A stretch of 38,192 nucleotides of DNA from the NCBI GenBank assembly GCA_910579015.1, contig CAJTRO010000028.1, positions 9,893 to 48,084 of the forward strand, read 5' to 3'. The DNA is from an uncultured Dorea sp. GTDB lineage: Bacteria; Bacillota_A; Clostridia; Lachnospirales; Lachnospiraceae. The number at the start of each line of letters is the position of its first letter. Positions within the stretch are counted from its first letter, which is position 1. The notes beneath the pieces were generated by a model, which was given only the letters and a program-made list of their open reading frames with translations, was not told the origin of the DNA and made no database searches. Positions 8,758 to 15,905 of the stretch are shown piece after piece. The position numbers were made by a program, and so were the translations under genes.

Positions 8758-8786
8758 ATTATAACAAAATGTTCTGAATATTTCTA
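8758..8786 (-). promoter_or_regulatory. Predicted sigma-A promoter of the YdjG-like operon
   Basis: On the minus strand a perfect TATAAT (8763-8758) is preceded after 17 bases by TAGAAA (8786-8781), a weak -35. It lies about 45 bp before the chosen ATG at 8711. No other convincing promoter is visible before the TPM gene, the R-M pair or the SPFH gene, so it may drive the whole run. Confidence 0.5.
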
Positions 8787-8812
8787 CCAAAACTCAACTG
8801 ATACATCCAGCC

Positions 8813-8859
8813 AAAAAACCGGAAGAAGCAGGTCCTTATCCGTCTCCTGCTCCTTCCGG
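8813..8859 (-). terminator. Intrinsic terminator of the acyl-CoA ligase gene
   Basis: Arms CCGGAAGAAGCAGG (8819-8832) and CCTGCTCCTTCCGG (8846-8859) pair over 14 positions with one mismatch. On the minus strand the hairpin is followed by six T residues (8818-8813), 15 bp after the ligase stop codon. Confidence 0.85.
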
Positions 8860-8873
8860 CTTTATTTAATCGT

Positions 8874-10508
8874 CTATCTCCGGTTCTGCTCCTCCACCAG
8901 ATGCGCGGCTCCGTACATCTCCCTCAACCTCGGTTTCTCGATCTTGCCCGTCGCATTACGCGGTACATCAGCGAATATCACCTTCCTTGGACGCTTATAC
9001 CTTGGCAGCTTCTTACAGAAGGTATTGATATCCTCTTCCGTACAGATCACGCCGGGCTTTAGCGCCACGATCGCCGCCGCAATCTCCCCGAGACGCTCAT
9101 CCGGCAGGCCAATCACGGCAACATCCAGGATTGCATCATTGGTACGCATGAAATCTTCTATCTGTACCGGATAGATATTCTCACCGCCGCTGATGATCAC
9201 ATCCTTCTTCCGGTCTACCAGAAAGATGAATCCGTCTTCATCCTCCATCGCCATGTCTCCCGTATAGAGCCATCCGTCATGCAGGACCTCATCCGTCGCC
9301 TTCTTATCATTATAATACTCCACCATGACGCCGGGGCCTCTGACCGCAAGCTCTCCGGTCTCTCCCGGCTTTACCGGACAGCCCTGCTCGTCGATGATCT
9401 TCGTCTGCCAGCCGAATCCCGCCTTTCCGATCGCACCCACCTTGTGGATATTGTCCACGCCCAGATGCACGCATCCCGGCCCGATCGACTCGCTCAGCCC
9501 ATAGTTCGTATCATACTTATGGTGCGGGAAGTACTCCTTCCAGTGCTTGATCAGGCTCGGCGGTACTGGCTGCGCCCCGATATGCATCAGACGCCACTGC
9601 TCAAGCTGGTACATTTCAAGCCTGATCTTACCACTGTCCAAAGCCAGCAGAAGATCCTGCGCCCACGGAACCAGCAGCCACACGATCGTACACTTCTCCT
9701 CCGATACGGCGCGTAGAATGAATTCCGGATTCGTTCCCTTAAGAAGGACCGCTTTGCCTCCCGTCAGAAAGCTTCCGAACCAGTGCATCTTAGCCCCCGT
9801 ATGATAGAGCGGCGGGATACACAGGAATACATCCTCCTTCGTCTGCCCGTGGTGGTTCTGCTCCACCCTGGCCGAATGCATCAACGCCTCATGGGTATGT
9901 AAGATTGCTTTCGGAAATCCTGTCGTTCCCGAAGAAAAATAGATCGCGGCATAGTCGTCGTCATTGATATCTATCTTCGGAGACTGGCTGGAGCAATTGG
10001 CCGAATGTATCGTATAGTCCTCCGCAAAGCCCGGACATCCGTCCCCCACATAATAAATCAGGCGGTGTCTGCTGATCTGGTCCGCGATCTCCTCCACACG
10101 CCCGATAAACTCAGGCCCGAACACAAGCACGTCCACCTCGGCAAGCTCCACACAATACTGGATCTCCTCCGCAGAGTATCGGAAATTAAGGGGCACCGCA
10201 AGGGCTCCCGTCTTAAGGATCCCGAAATAGATGGGCAGCCATTCCAGGCAATTCATCAGAAGGATCGCAACCTTGTCCCCCTTCTTGATCCCCCGCTCCA
10301 GCAAGAGGTTGGCAAACCGGTTTGACTTCTCATTAAATACGCTCCACGTGATCTCACGTCTATAGTAGGAGGCGCGGACCGGCTCGATAAGCTCATACTC
10401 CTTCCAAGTCACACGTCTTGTCTCCGGCATCTCCGGGTTGATCTCCACCAGGCATACGTCGTCGCCGTACAGCCGGCAGTTTTTCTCCAGAATATCTGTA
10501 ATAGGCAT
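8874..10508 (-). CDS. AMP-forming acyl-CoA ligase (class I adenylate-forming enzyme)
   Basis: A 544-residue cytoplasmic enzyme that would activate a carboxylic acid with ATP to an acyl-adenylate and then a CoA thioester. The P-loop-like motif (YFSSGTTGFPKA), the YGLSES motif, the hinge region (DGWLYTGDMA...DRKKDVIISGGENIYP) and the C-terminal catalytic lysine (NATGKIEK) are all present. The start at 10508 is preferred: AAAGGGGA lies 8-9 bases upstream, and the predicted promoter would place the first in-frame ATG (10553) almost at the transcription start. It has its own promoter and terminator, so it is probably a separate unit from the grd operon next to it. An N-terminal insertion (residues ~30-50) before the usual A2 region is notable. 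The substrate cannot be told; a carnitine/betaine-type acid, a fatty acid or a bile acid are all possible. Confidence 0.88.
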   Translation of the reverse strand: MPITDILEKNCRLYGDDVCLVEINPEMPETRRVTWKEYELIEPVRASYYRREITWSVFNEKSNRFANLLLERGIKKGDKVAILLMNCLEWLPIYFGILKTGALAVPLNFRYSAEEIQYCVELAEVDVLVFGPEFIGRVEEIADQISRHRLIYYVGDGCPGFAEDYTIHSANCSSQSPKIDINDDDYAAIYFSSGTTGFPKAILHTHEALMHSARVEQNHHGQTKEDVFLCIPPLYHTGAKMHWFGSFLTGGKAVLLKGTNPEFILRAVSEEKCTIVWLLVPWAQDLLLALDSGKIRLEMYQLEQWRLMHIGAQPVPPSLIKHWKEYFPHHKYDTNYGLSESIGPGCVHLGVDNIHKVGAIGKAGFGWQTKIIDEQGCPVKPGETGELAVRGPGVMVEYYNDKKATDEVLHDGWLYTGDMAMEDEDGFIFLVDRKKDVIISGGENIYPVQIEDFMRTNDAILDVAVIGLPDERLGEIAAAIVALKPGVICTEEDINTFCKKLPRYKRPRKVIFADVPRNATGKIEKPRLREMYGAAHLVEEQNRR

Positions 10509-10561
10509 TAGAAAATCCCCTTTCCTCATCAATACTTTAGCGCTTTTACTCATTAAAGTCC

Positions 10562-10590
10562 ATGATACCCAATCTGATAAGAAATGTCAA
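10562..10590 (-). promoter_or_regulatory. Predicted sigma-A promoter of the acyl-CoA ligase gene
   Basis: Minus-strand TTGACA (10590-10585), a 17-base spacer, then TATCAT (10567-10562). This near-consensus arrangement predicts a start near 10555 and supports translation from the ATG at 10508. Confidence 0.75.
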
Positions 10591-10639
10591 GAACATTGCA
10601 CCCCTTTTCTGCAAACCTGTAACACAAACCCGGCAGTCA

Positions 10640-10675
10640 GAAAAACAGGACTGCCGTAAATCACAGCAGTCCTGT
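10640..10675 (-). terminator. Intrinsic terminator of the grdI-grdH-BCCT operon
   Basis: A perfect 10-bp stem ACAGGACTGC (10645-10654) with GCAGTCCTGT (10666-10675) and an 11-base loop. On the minus strand it is followed by a T run (10644-10640). It sits just after the BCCT transporter stop and separates this operon from the ligase promoter. Confidence 0.85.
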
Positions 10676-10695
10676 ATATCCACACACTCAGATAC

Positions 10696-12255
10696 CTACG
10701 CCTGTTCCTGTTCTAAGACAGCCTCCTCATTTGCCGGCTCTTTCACCGATGAAGACACTCCAGTCCCCTTCTCACCTTTCAGCGCCTTGATGAACGCCGC
10801 ACATGCCGCGAACATGATGAAGATGAACGGAAACGCCGCCGCCAGCGAAATGGTCTGCAACGGTTTCAGCCCGCCTGCCATCAGAAGTCCCACTGCCATG
10901 ACAGACTGGATGATCCCCCATAAGATCTTCTTGCTGTTTGGCGGATTGATATCTCCCTTCGTTGTAAGCATCGACAATACATACACGCCGGAATTCGCCG
11001 AAGTGACGAAGAACGCGCACAGAGACACGATCGCCACCAATGACAGGACAGATCCAAGAGGATACCTGCCAAGCACCGCGAACAGGCCGACCTCCGGCGC
11101 CGCCACCACCTCGCTAAGCTCCTCAAGCGCCATGATCCCTTTCTCTCCGAGATTGATTCCAAGGCTTCCGAACACCGAACCCCATATACAGGAGGCGATC
11201 GTCGGTATCAGTACCACGCCAAGGACAAACTCCCTGATCGTGCGCCCTTTCGACACACGTGCGACAAACACGCCCACGAACGGCGCCCATGCAATGAACC
11301 ATGCCCAGTAGAACAGCCTCCAGCTTCCGATCCAGGAATTATCTCCGTATGCCTGGATCCCGAGAGAATCCGGGACAAACTCGCCAATATACTGGCCGAT
11401 ACCATTGACAAAGCTGTCCAGTATCTCAACTTTCGGCCCCACCAGGAAGCATACGACCATGAGTCCGACCGCCACATAGAGATTGGTATCGGAAATGATC
11501 TTGATTCCTTTATCAATACCGGAAACCGCAGATCCGATATAAAGAACGGATACGACAACTATGATGACAATCTGCACCACCAGTGTGGTCGGGAGGCCGA
11601 ACATATAGTTAAATCCTGCGTTGATCTGTAATGTACCAAGTCCCAGAGATGTTACGACTCCGGCTACCGTCGCAAAGACTGCCAGTATATCCACCAGCTT
11701 CCCAAGCCAGCCTTCCGCTAGCTTCTCTCCGATCAACGGCTCCAGGATCACGCTGATCAGTCCCTTCTTGTCCTTGCGGAACATAAAATACGCAAGTGCA
11801 AGACCAATGACCGCATAATTGGCCCACGGCAGGATCCCCCAGTGCATGAAGAAGGAACGCATGGCAAAATCTGCCGCCTGCGGTGTGCCGCCTTCCATCC
11901 CCACAGGATTCAGGTAATGTGTCAGAGGCTCCGCAACGCCCCAGAATACGAGGCCGACTCCCATGCCGCATCCAAACAGGAGACCGAACCAGGTAAGGTT
12001 CTTATATTCCGGTCTGGAATCGTCTCCCCCAAGACGAATCTGTCCGTATTTTCCAAATGCCGCATAGACAACGAATATCAGGAATACGATCATCGATACC
12101 AGATACAGCCACCCGAAATCCGTAGTCAGGAATGCGAACGCAGCATTGGACACTGCCGTAAAGCTCTCATTGAACGCAACAGACCATACTGCCATGACCG
12201 CGATCAACACAAGAGAAATATAAAACACCGTATTCTTTGAATCTTTTTTTTCCAT
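10696..12255 (-). CDS. BCCT-family betaine/carnitine/choline transporter
   Basis: A 519-residue polytopic membrane protein with about twelve hydrophobic segments. BCCT hallmarks are the glycine-rich GMGVGLVFWGVAEP segment and the tryptophan-rich signature WRLFYWAWFIAWAPFVGVF followed by ARVSKGRTIREF. The start is set at the ATG at 12255 (GGGGGA seven bases upstream) rather than the TTG at 12261. It begins 35 bp after the grdH stop and ends just before a terminator, so it is the last gene of the grd operon. It most likely imports the substrate of the reductase, glycine betaine being the leading candidate. The C-terminal tail is acidic/glutamine-rich without a long osmosensing extension, which fits a catabolic rather than osmoprotective carrier. 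Confidence 0.92.
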   Translation of the reverse strand: MEKKDSKNTVFYISLVLIAVMAVWSVAFNESFTAVSNAAFAFLTTDFGWLYLVSMIVFLIFVVYAAFGKYGQIRLGGDDSRPEYKNLTWFGLLFGCGMGVGLVFWGVAEPLTHYLNPVGMEGGTPQAADFAMRSFFMHWGILPWANYAVIGLALAYFMFRKDKKGLISVILEPLIGEKLAEGWLGKLVDILAVFATVAGVVTSLGLGTLQINAGFNYMFGLPTTLVVQIVIIVVVSVLYIGSAVSGIDKGIKIISDTNLYVAVGLMVVCFLVGPKVEILDSFVNGIGQYIGEFVPDSLGIQAYGDNSWIGSWRLFYWAWFIAWAPFVGVFVARVSKGRTIREFVLGVVLIPTIASCIWGSVFGSLGINLGEKGIMALEELSEVVAAPEVGLFAVLGRYPLGSVLSLVAIVSLCAFFVTSANSGVYVLSMLTTKGDINPPNSKKILWGIIQSVMAVGLLMAGGLKPLQTISLAAAFPFIFIMFAACAAFIKALKGEKGTGVSSSVKEPANEEAVLEQEQA

Positions 12256-12290
12256 GAACAATCCCCCTTCAGATATTTGATTGCTCCGCT

Positions 12291-13595
12291 CTATACGCGG
12301 AATACTGTCTGCTCTGTAATATCCGTCGCCAAAGCCTCAAGAGCCGCCTTCGTCCTGTGATAACGGAGCTTCCACTGATCTTCTTTGGACGTTCCCGGAT
12401 CTCCCAACGGATAAGGAATGGAGATGGTCGGAACGATTCGGTTGGAACCGACGGTCTTCGCCACCGGAATCAGATTACACATCTGTACGATCGGGAATCC
12501 TGCTCTCTCGATCTCCTTTACCATCGTTGCACCGCAACGAGTACAGGTACCTCATGTAGAAACCATGATCACGGCGTCAACATGGTCCTTCTCAAGATAC
12601 GGCACCATCTCTTTCGCCATCCTCTGGGCCTCGGCTTCTGTCGTACCGGTTCCTACTGTAGAGTAGAAATACGGGTGGAGACTTCCATATACTCCCTCCT
12701 TCTCCAATACCTTCAGTGCGTCGATCGGAGTGATGACATTGGGATCGGCATCGGCCGCCGCCGGATCGAAGCCTGCATGGATCGTCTTATATACTCCGCC
12801 TTCCAGTGCATCCGTCTCGGAGATATCATATCTTCCCCATCTGGTGGCAGACGCGGACTGGATACGGTCCGGGTTCTCCACCGGCACAATACCGCCTGTC
12901 GTCACCAGCGCGATCCTTGCCTCGTTAAGCTCCTTAACGGCCGGCGCGATCGGTACAAGATCTCTCTTTGGAATCGGCAGCTCCGTCTCAAACGGCTCGC
13001 CGTTAAGCTTCTTAAGCAGCATCTCTACCATACGCTCGGAAGCCGGTTTCCCGTCTTCAAGCCATGTCTGATGACGGATTCCTCTTGCAAAATAGCCTTC
13101 CTCGTCCGCGCTCTTAACCGGCTGTCCATTCAACAGCTTATTGGCAACTCTCGCCATAGCCTTCACATCCTGCTTCATCTTGGACGCAATGTTGCCGCCC
13201 TTCATGATATACATATTCTTCTTGAACATATCAACGCCCGGCGTCTCGCTGTTCATGGATGTCACGACCGGAACGCCGAACTTCTCCTTCACAGCCTTAC
13301 AGATGGTTCCGCAGGCTACGGTGTAACGTCCCGCCTGGAACGCAGGCCCCGCAAGGAAGATATCGAATTCCTTTCCGTCCAGCATACCAAGGATCTCCTC
13401 GACCGCTTCCTCCGTATTCGATCCCATATAGTTATCCCCGCAGATGATCGTATGAGTCACATCTGCGTCAAGCTCTTTCTGAAACTGCATCGCAGGTCCG
13501 ATCTGTCCTTCATGAAGCTGCGGCTTTATCCCAGCCTGCTCTTCTCCGCCGACCTGTCCAAAAAACTGATTTACATATACGATTGCTTTCTTCAT
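12291..13595 (-). CDS. grdH: Selenocysteine-containing betaine reductase component B (GrdH/GrdF/GrdB family)
   Basis: A 434-residue selenoprotein read through an in-frame TGA (12554-12552) at codon 348. Upstream and downstream parts are both family-typical, and the bridge reads VMVST-Sec-GTCTRCGATMVKEIE, the diagnostic active site of GrdB/GrdF/GrdH. Component B proteins cleave the C-N bond of glycine, sarcosine or betaine and pass a carboxymethyl group to the selenoprotein GrdA. The partner proprotein GrdI lies 25 bp upstream and a BCCT carrier 35 bp downstream, which favours betaine (GrdH) over sarcosine (GrdF), but that is inference. A SECIS-like hairpin follows the TGA. A gene caller that treats TGA as a stop will split this into 347-aa and 77-aa pieces. 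GrdA, GrdC, GrdD and the Sec insertion genes are not in the window. Confidence 0.93.
12519..12549 (-). promoter_or_regulatory. SECIS-like hairpin after the selenocysteine UGA of grdH
   Basis: Starting three bases after the UGA, the minus strand forms a hairpin: outer pairing TACC/GGTA (12549-12546 with 12522-12519), an internal loop, and a perfect 6-bp stem CGTTGC/GCAACG (12539-12534 with 12530-12525) around the 3-base loop GGT. A bacterial SECIS lies within the coding region just 3' of UGA and presents a small GC-containing loop to SelB, which fits in position and shape. The loop sequence has not been matched to a known SelB specificity. Confidence 0.65.
12552..12554 (-). other. Selenocysteine codon (UGA) in grdH
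   Basis: An in-frame TGA at codon 348 in the sequence context ST-TGA-GTCTRCGA, where every known GrdB/GrdF/GrdH protein has selenocysteine. The reading frame continues for another 86 codons with strong family similarity. Confidence 0.95.
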
Positions 13596-13620
13596 TATCC
13601 GCTTACCTCCACTGGAATTA

Positions 13621-14946
13621 TTAGAATTCTTTCATCGTCTTCGGAGACCAGCCGCATACCTGATCGCCGCAGAACATTGAGTTATTCTCCATGATAATAG
13701 AACCGTCTTCCCTCACGGAAGGCCCTAAGATCTCGTCGTCTTCCCATCCGCCGGAAAGTCCGTCTCTTGCAAGTGCCTGAAGCTCGCCCAATACCGTCTC
13801 CATCGGCGGAAGCTCGATCAGCTGGGAAACATTCCCGCAGGATACAATAGCGTCACACTTCTCGTCAAGAGTCACAAGCGGCTGGGACTGTCCGTCACGT
13901 CCGGTACACTCGTTGGTGATACCTACCGTCTTAACCCCCGCGTCCTCAAGCGCAACGATACATCCTACAAAATCTGCATCCGGATTGCCATAGCCTTCCT
14001 CTGCCACGACCGCGCCGTCTGCGCCAAGGCTGTTGGCGATCTGCGCAACGAAGAGGGCCGACCTCTCCTTCTGCTCCAGTGCAACGTTCAGATTGGACAT
14101 GATCACTCCGAGGAAATTGATCGTCTTACCGTGCTCTCTGTAAAGCGCCTTGATATTCGGACAATTCTGGAAATCATAGGTTGCCCACTTGGAGGAAACC
14201 GGCATGAAGCTTCCTGATACCATGGCTCCGTCCAGAACCTCGTTGGGATGCATCACGGTCGGCACCACATGGTTCATATCCCATCCATACACAAGATCGT
14301 TATATCCCATCTCTTCCATCTGTGACTGCGGCTGCATTACATAGACAACTGACGGAAGCTTCTCTGTATCGGCATCGCGCCTGATCATACCTCCCAGCTC
14401 ATATACCTCCGTATCCTCCGGCGTTAAGTCCTTCACACACGCTCCGATGAACTCTGCAAGCTTATGTCCCGCTCTTCTCAATGCGTCGTTCTTCTTCTGC
14501 TGTTCATTTCTCTCGAATTCCTCATTCGTGTCTGCAACCAGAACGATGTTGTTGAGCTGTCCGAAATATGTATACTTCTGCCCTTCTCCGCTCATATCGA
14601 TCACGCCGTCCTGGAAACCTCCCCAGTGTCTGCCTGCCACCAATACACTACAGTTCTTGAGTGCGTAAGTAACACCTTCGCCGGCCTTCGCAAGATCGCC
14701 TGTATATCCCGGGAAGATACTCCTTCCATCCGGGCGGATCCTCGGCTCTACCGCCTCCTTGACCGGACACATACGGATCTTGTCGCCAGGCTTCGCAATA
14801 TACAGTTCCGCCTCTGTGATCCTGTCGTCTTCCCGGATAAATGCCAGAGCTTCTTCCTTATTAATAGTAAGGACGCCGTCCTTCAGGGATAACTGCTCCC
14901 CGAAAACGATATCTTTCACATAGAAATTACCAATCTCTAACTTCAT
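13621..14946 (-). CDS. grdI: Betaine reductase component B proprotein (GrdI/GrdE/GrdG family)
   Basis: A 441-residue homologue of the GrdE/GrdG/GrdI proproteins, which are cleaved in the middle to two subunits with a pyruvoyl-type carbonyl that binds the amine substrate. Family features include the start MKLEIGNFYVKDIVFG, the segment RHWGGFQDGVIDMSGEGQ, VMHPNEVLDGA and ITNECTGRDGQSQPLV. In the glycine/sarcosine members the cleavage residue is a Cys near position 242; here the matching stretch (240-250) reads GAMVSGSFMPV, with Ser244/Ser246 and no Cys between 171 and 261. It is the first gene of the operon; AGGAGG lies about 7 bases before the ATG and a TetR-controlled promoter about 90 bp upstream. 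The betaine (GrdI) assignment rests on the BCCT neighbour. Confidence 0.87.
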   Translation of the reverse strand: MKLEIGNFYVKDIVFGEQLSLKDGVLTINKEEALAFIREDDRITEAELYIAKPGDKIRMCPVKEAVEPRIRPDGRSIFPGYTGDLAKAGEGVTYALKNCSVLVAGRHWGGFQDGVIDMSGEGQKYTYFGQLNNIVLVADTNEEFERNEQQKKNDALRRAGHKLAEFIGACVKDLTPEDTEVYELGGMIRRDADTEKLPSVVYVMQPQSQMEEMGYNDLVYGWDMNHVVPTVMHPNEVLDGAMVSGSFMPVSSKWATYDFQNCPNIKALYREHGKTINFLGVIMSNLNVALEQKERSALFVAQIANSLGADGAVVAEEGYGNPDADFVGCIVALEDAGVKTVGITNECTGRDGQSQPLVTLDEKCDAIVSCGNVSQLIELPPMETVLGELQALARDGLSGGWEDDEILGPSVREDGSIIMENNSMFCGDQVCGWSPKTMKEF

Positions 14947-14993
14947 GGTCTTCCTCCTTGTTTATTCATGCAGTTTTACTATTTTTACATATT

Positions 14994-15009
14994 AACAAGC
15001 GCGCTTATT
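14994..15009. promoter_or_regulatory. TetR operator copy 2 (downstream of grd promoter)
   Basis: AACAAGCGCGCTTATT contains the same 10-bp palindromic core AAGCGCGCTT (14997-15006) as the stronger site upstream, with imperfect flanks. Its centre is 41 bp from the centre of the other site, close to four helical turns, so both would lie on the same DNA face. It is in the early transcribed region of the grd operon. Confidence 0.7.
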
Positions 15010-15026
15010 TGTTAATTCATATAATA

Positions 15027-15055
15027 AATATATCAATAAGCGCGCTTATTGTCAA
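15027..15055 (-). promoter_or_regulatory. Sigma-A promoter of the grdI-grdH-BCCT operon
   Basis: Minus-strand TTGACA (15055-15050), a 17-base spacer and TATATT (15032-15027). The spacer and the last two bases of the -35 coincide with an 18-bp perfect palindrome, so repressor binding would directly block RNA polymerase. Confidence 0.85.
15034..15051. promoter_or_regulatory. TetR operator copy 1 (perfect 18-bp palindrome)
   Basis: CAATAAGCGCGCTTATTG is its own reverse complement over 18 bases. It lies inside the grd promoter between -35 and -10, next to the divergent TetR gene, and its core recurs at 14997-15006. Binding by the TetR protein is inferred from position and symmetry. Confidence 0.8.
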
Positions 15056-15145
15056 TAAGTTTTTGTGAATATAGATAATTTCTATGCAATAACCCCGATT
15101 CTCTTTCTCCATGCCGTGCACCCGCTTTGACCGGCAGATTTCTTA

Positions 15146-15175
15146 TAGACTATCGAACGGATAATATGCTATAAT
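15146..15175 (+). promoter_or_regulatory. Predicted promoter of the tetR gene
   Basis: TAGACT (15146-15151), an 18-base spacer, then TATAAT (15170-15175) preceded by TG-C, an extended -10. It is about 95 bp from the nearest palindrome, so autoregulation through these operators would need looping or may not occur. Confidence 0.55.
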
Positions 15176-15209
15176 CAAACAATAAATTTTAAGGAACTGG
15201 TAAATTTAC

Positions 15210-15854
15210 ATGAGTAACGAAAAAGAGAATCAAAAAAAGCAGAATACTATCCGCTTTATCGAGGCAACGCAGGAACTGATCGAGGCGGACGGACTTGAGA
15301 ATCTTTCTATCCGCAAGATCGCAGACAAGGCCGGATTTCATAACTCCACCATCTATCTGTATTTTAAGGACATCGAAGAACTGATCCTTCTTGCATCCAT
15401 CAAGTATTTTAACGAATACAGCAAGAATCTGTCCGAGCTGAGCTCCTGGAAGCTAAGGCCGAGAGAGCATTTCCTGTCTGTATGGGATTTTTTTGCTCAG
15501 GCAACCTTTCAGAAGCCCAAGGTCTTCTACAATTTTTTCTTCGGAAAGCACAGCGAGAACCTGACAGACATCATGACGCAGTATTATAGATTATTCCCGG
15601 AAGAACGGGAAAAATATACGCCTCAGATTGAGGACATGTATTATGGAAAGAATATCTGGGACCGGTGTATGGGATTGCTGACACCGTTGGCAGAAGTGGC
15701 CCCGGGAATCCAGGAGTCGAACCTCAATATCATCAACGATATCACCGTCAGCTATGTAAAGTATCTCCTGGAACAAAAATGCCAGAATCCGTCCCTGGAT
15801 TCTGACATGCTCACAGACAAGCTGATGCAGATGTTAAAATTCGTGATCAATTGA
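15210..15854 (+). CDS. TetR/AcrR-family transcriptional regulator of the grd operon
   Basis: A 214-residue protein. The N-terminal HTH (LENLSIRKIADKAGFHNSTIYLYFKDIEEL, residues ~30-60) is the classic TetR DNA-binding region. The C-terminal ligand domain is not similar enough to name the effector. It is divergent from grdI, and the 263-bp gap holds two copies of a palindrome, one covering the grd promoter. The simplest model is a repressor released by betaine or a related amine. The ribosome site is weak: AAGGA lies 14 bases before the ATG, so translation may be inefficient. It converges on the AraC gene with a shared hairpin between them. Confidence 0.88.
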   Translation: MSNEKENQKKQNTIRFIEATQELIEADGLENLSIRKIADKAGFHNSTIYLYFKDIEELILLASIKYFNEYSKNLSELSSWKLRPREHFLSVWDFFAQATFQKPKVFYNFFFGKHSENLTDIMTQYYRLFPEEREKYTPQIEDMYYGKNIWDRCMGLLTPLAEVAPGIQESNLNIINDITVSYVKYLLEQKCQNPSLDSDMLTDKLMQMLKFVIN

Positions 15855-15876
15855 TCCCTCGGCGGCGCATAATCTA

Positions 15877-15905
15877 AAACAGGACAGCCTACTGCTGTCC
15901 TGTTT
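15877..15905. terminator. Bidirectional terminator between tetR and araC-type genes
   Basis: A perfect 12-bp stem AAACAGGACAGC (15877-15888) with GCTGTCCTGTTT (15894-15905) and the loop CTACT. The AraC stop codon lies in the loop. T-rich arm ends follow on both strands, consistent with ending both converging transcripts. Confidence 0.7.

Noticed and set aside
12552..13595. A truncated 347-aa reductase ending at TGA with a separate 77-aa downstream frame (apparent pseudogene).
   Set aside because: The TGA is at the family's selenocysteine position and the downstream frame continues the same protein, so the gene is intact.
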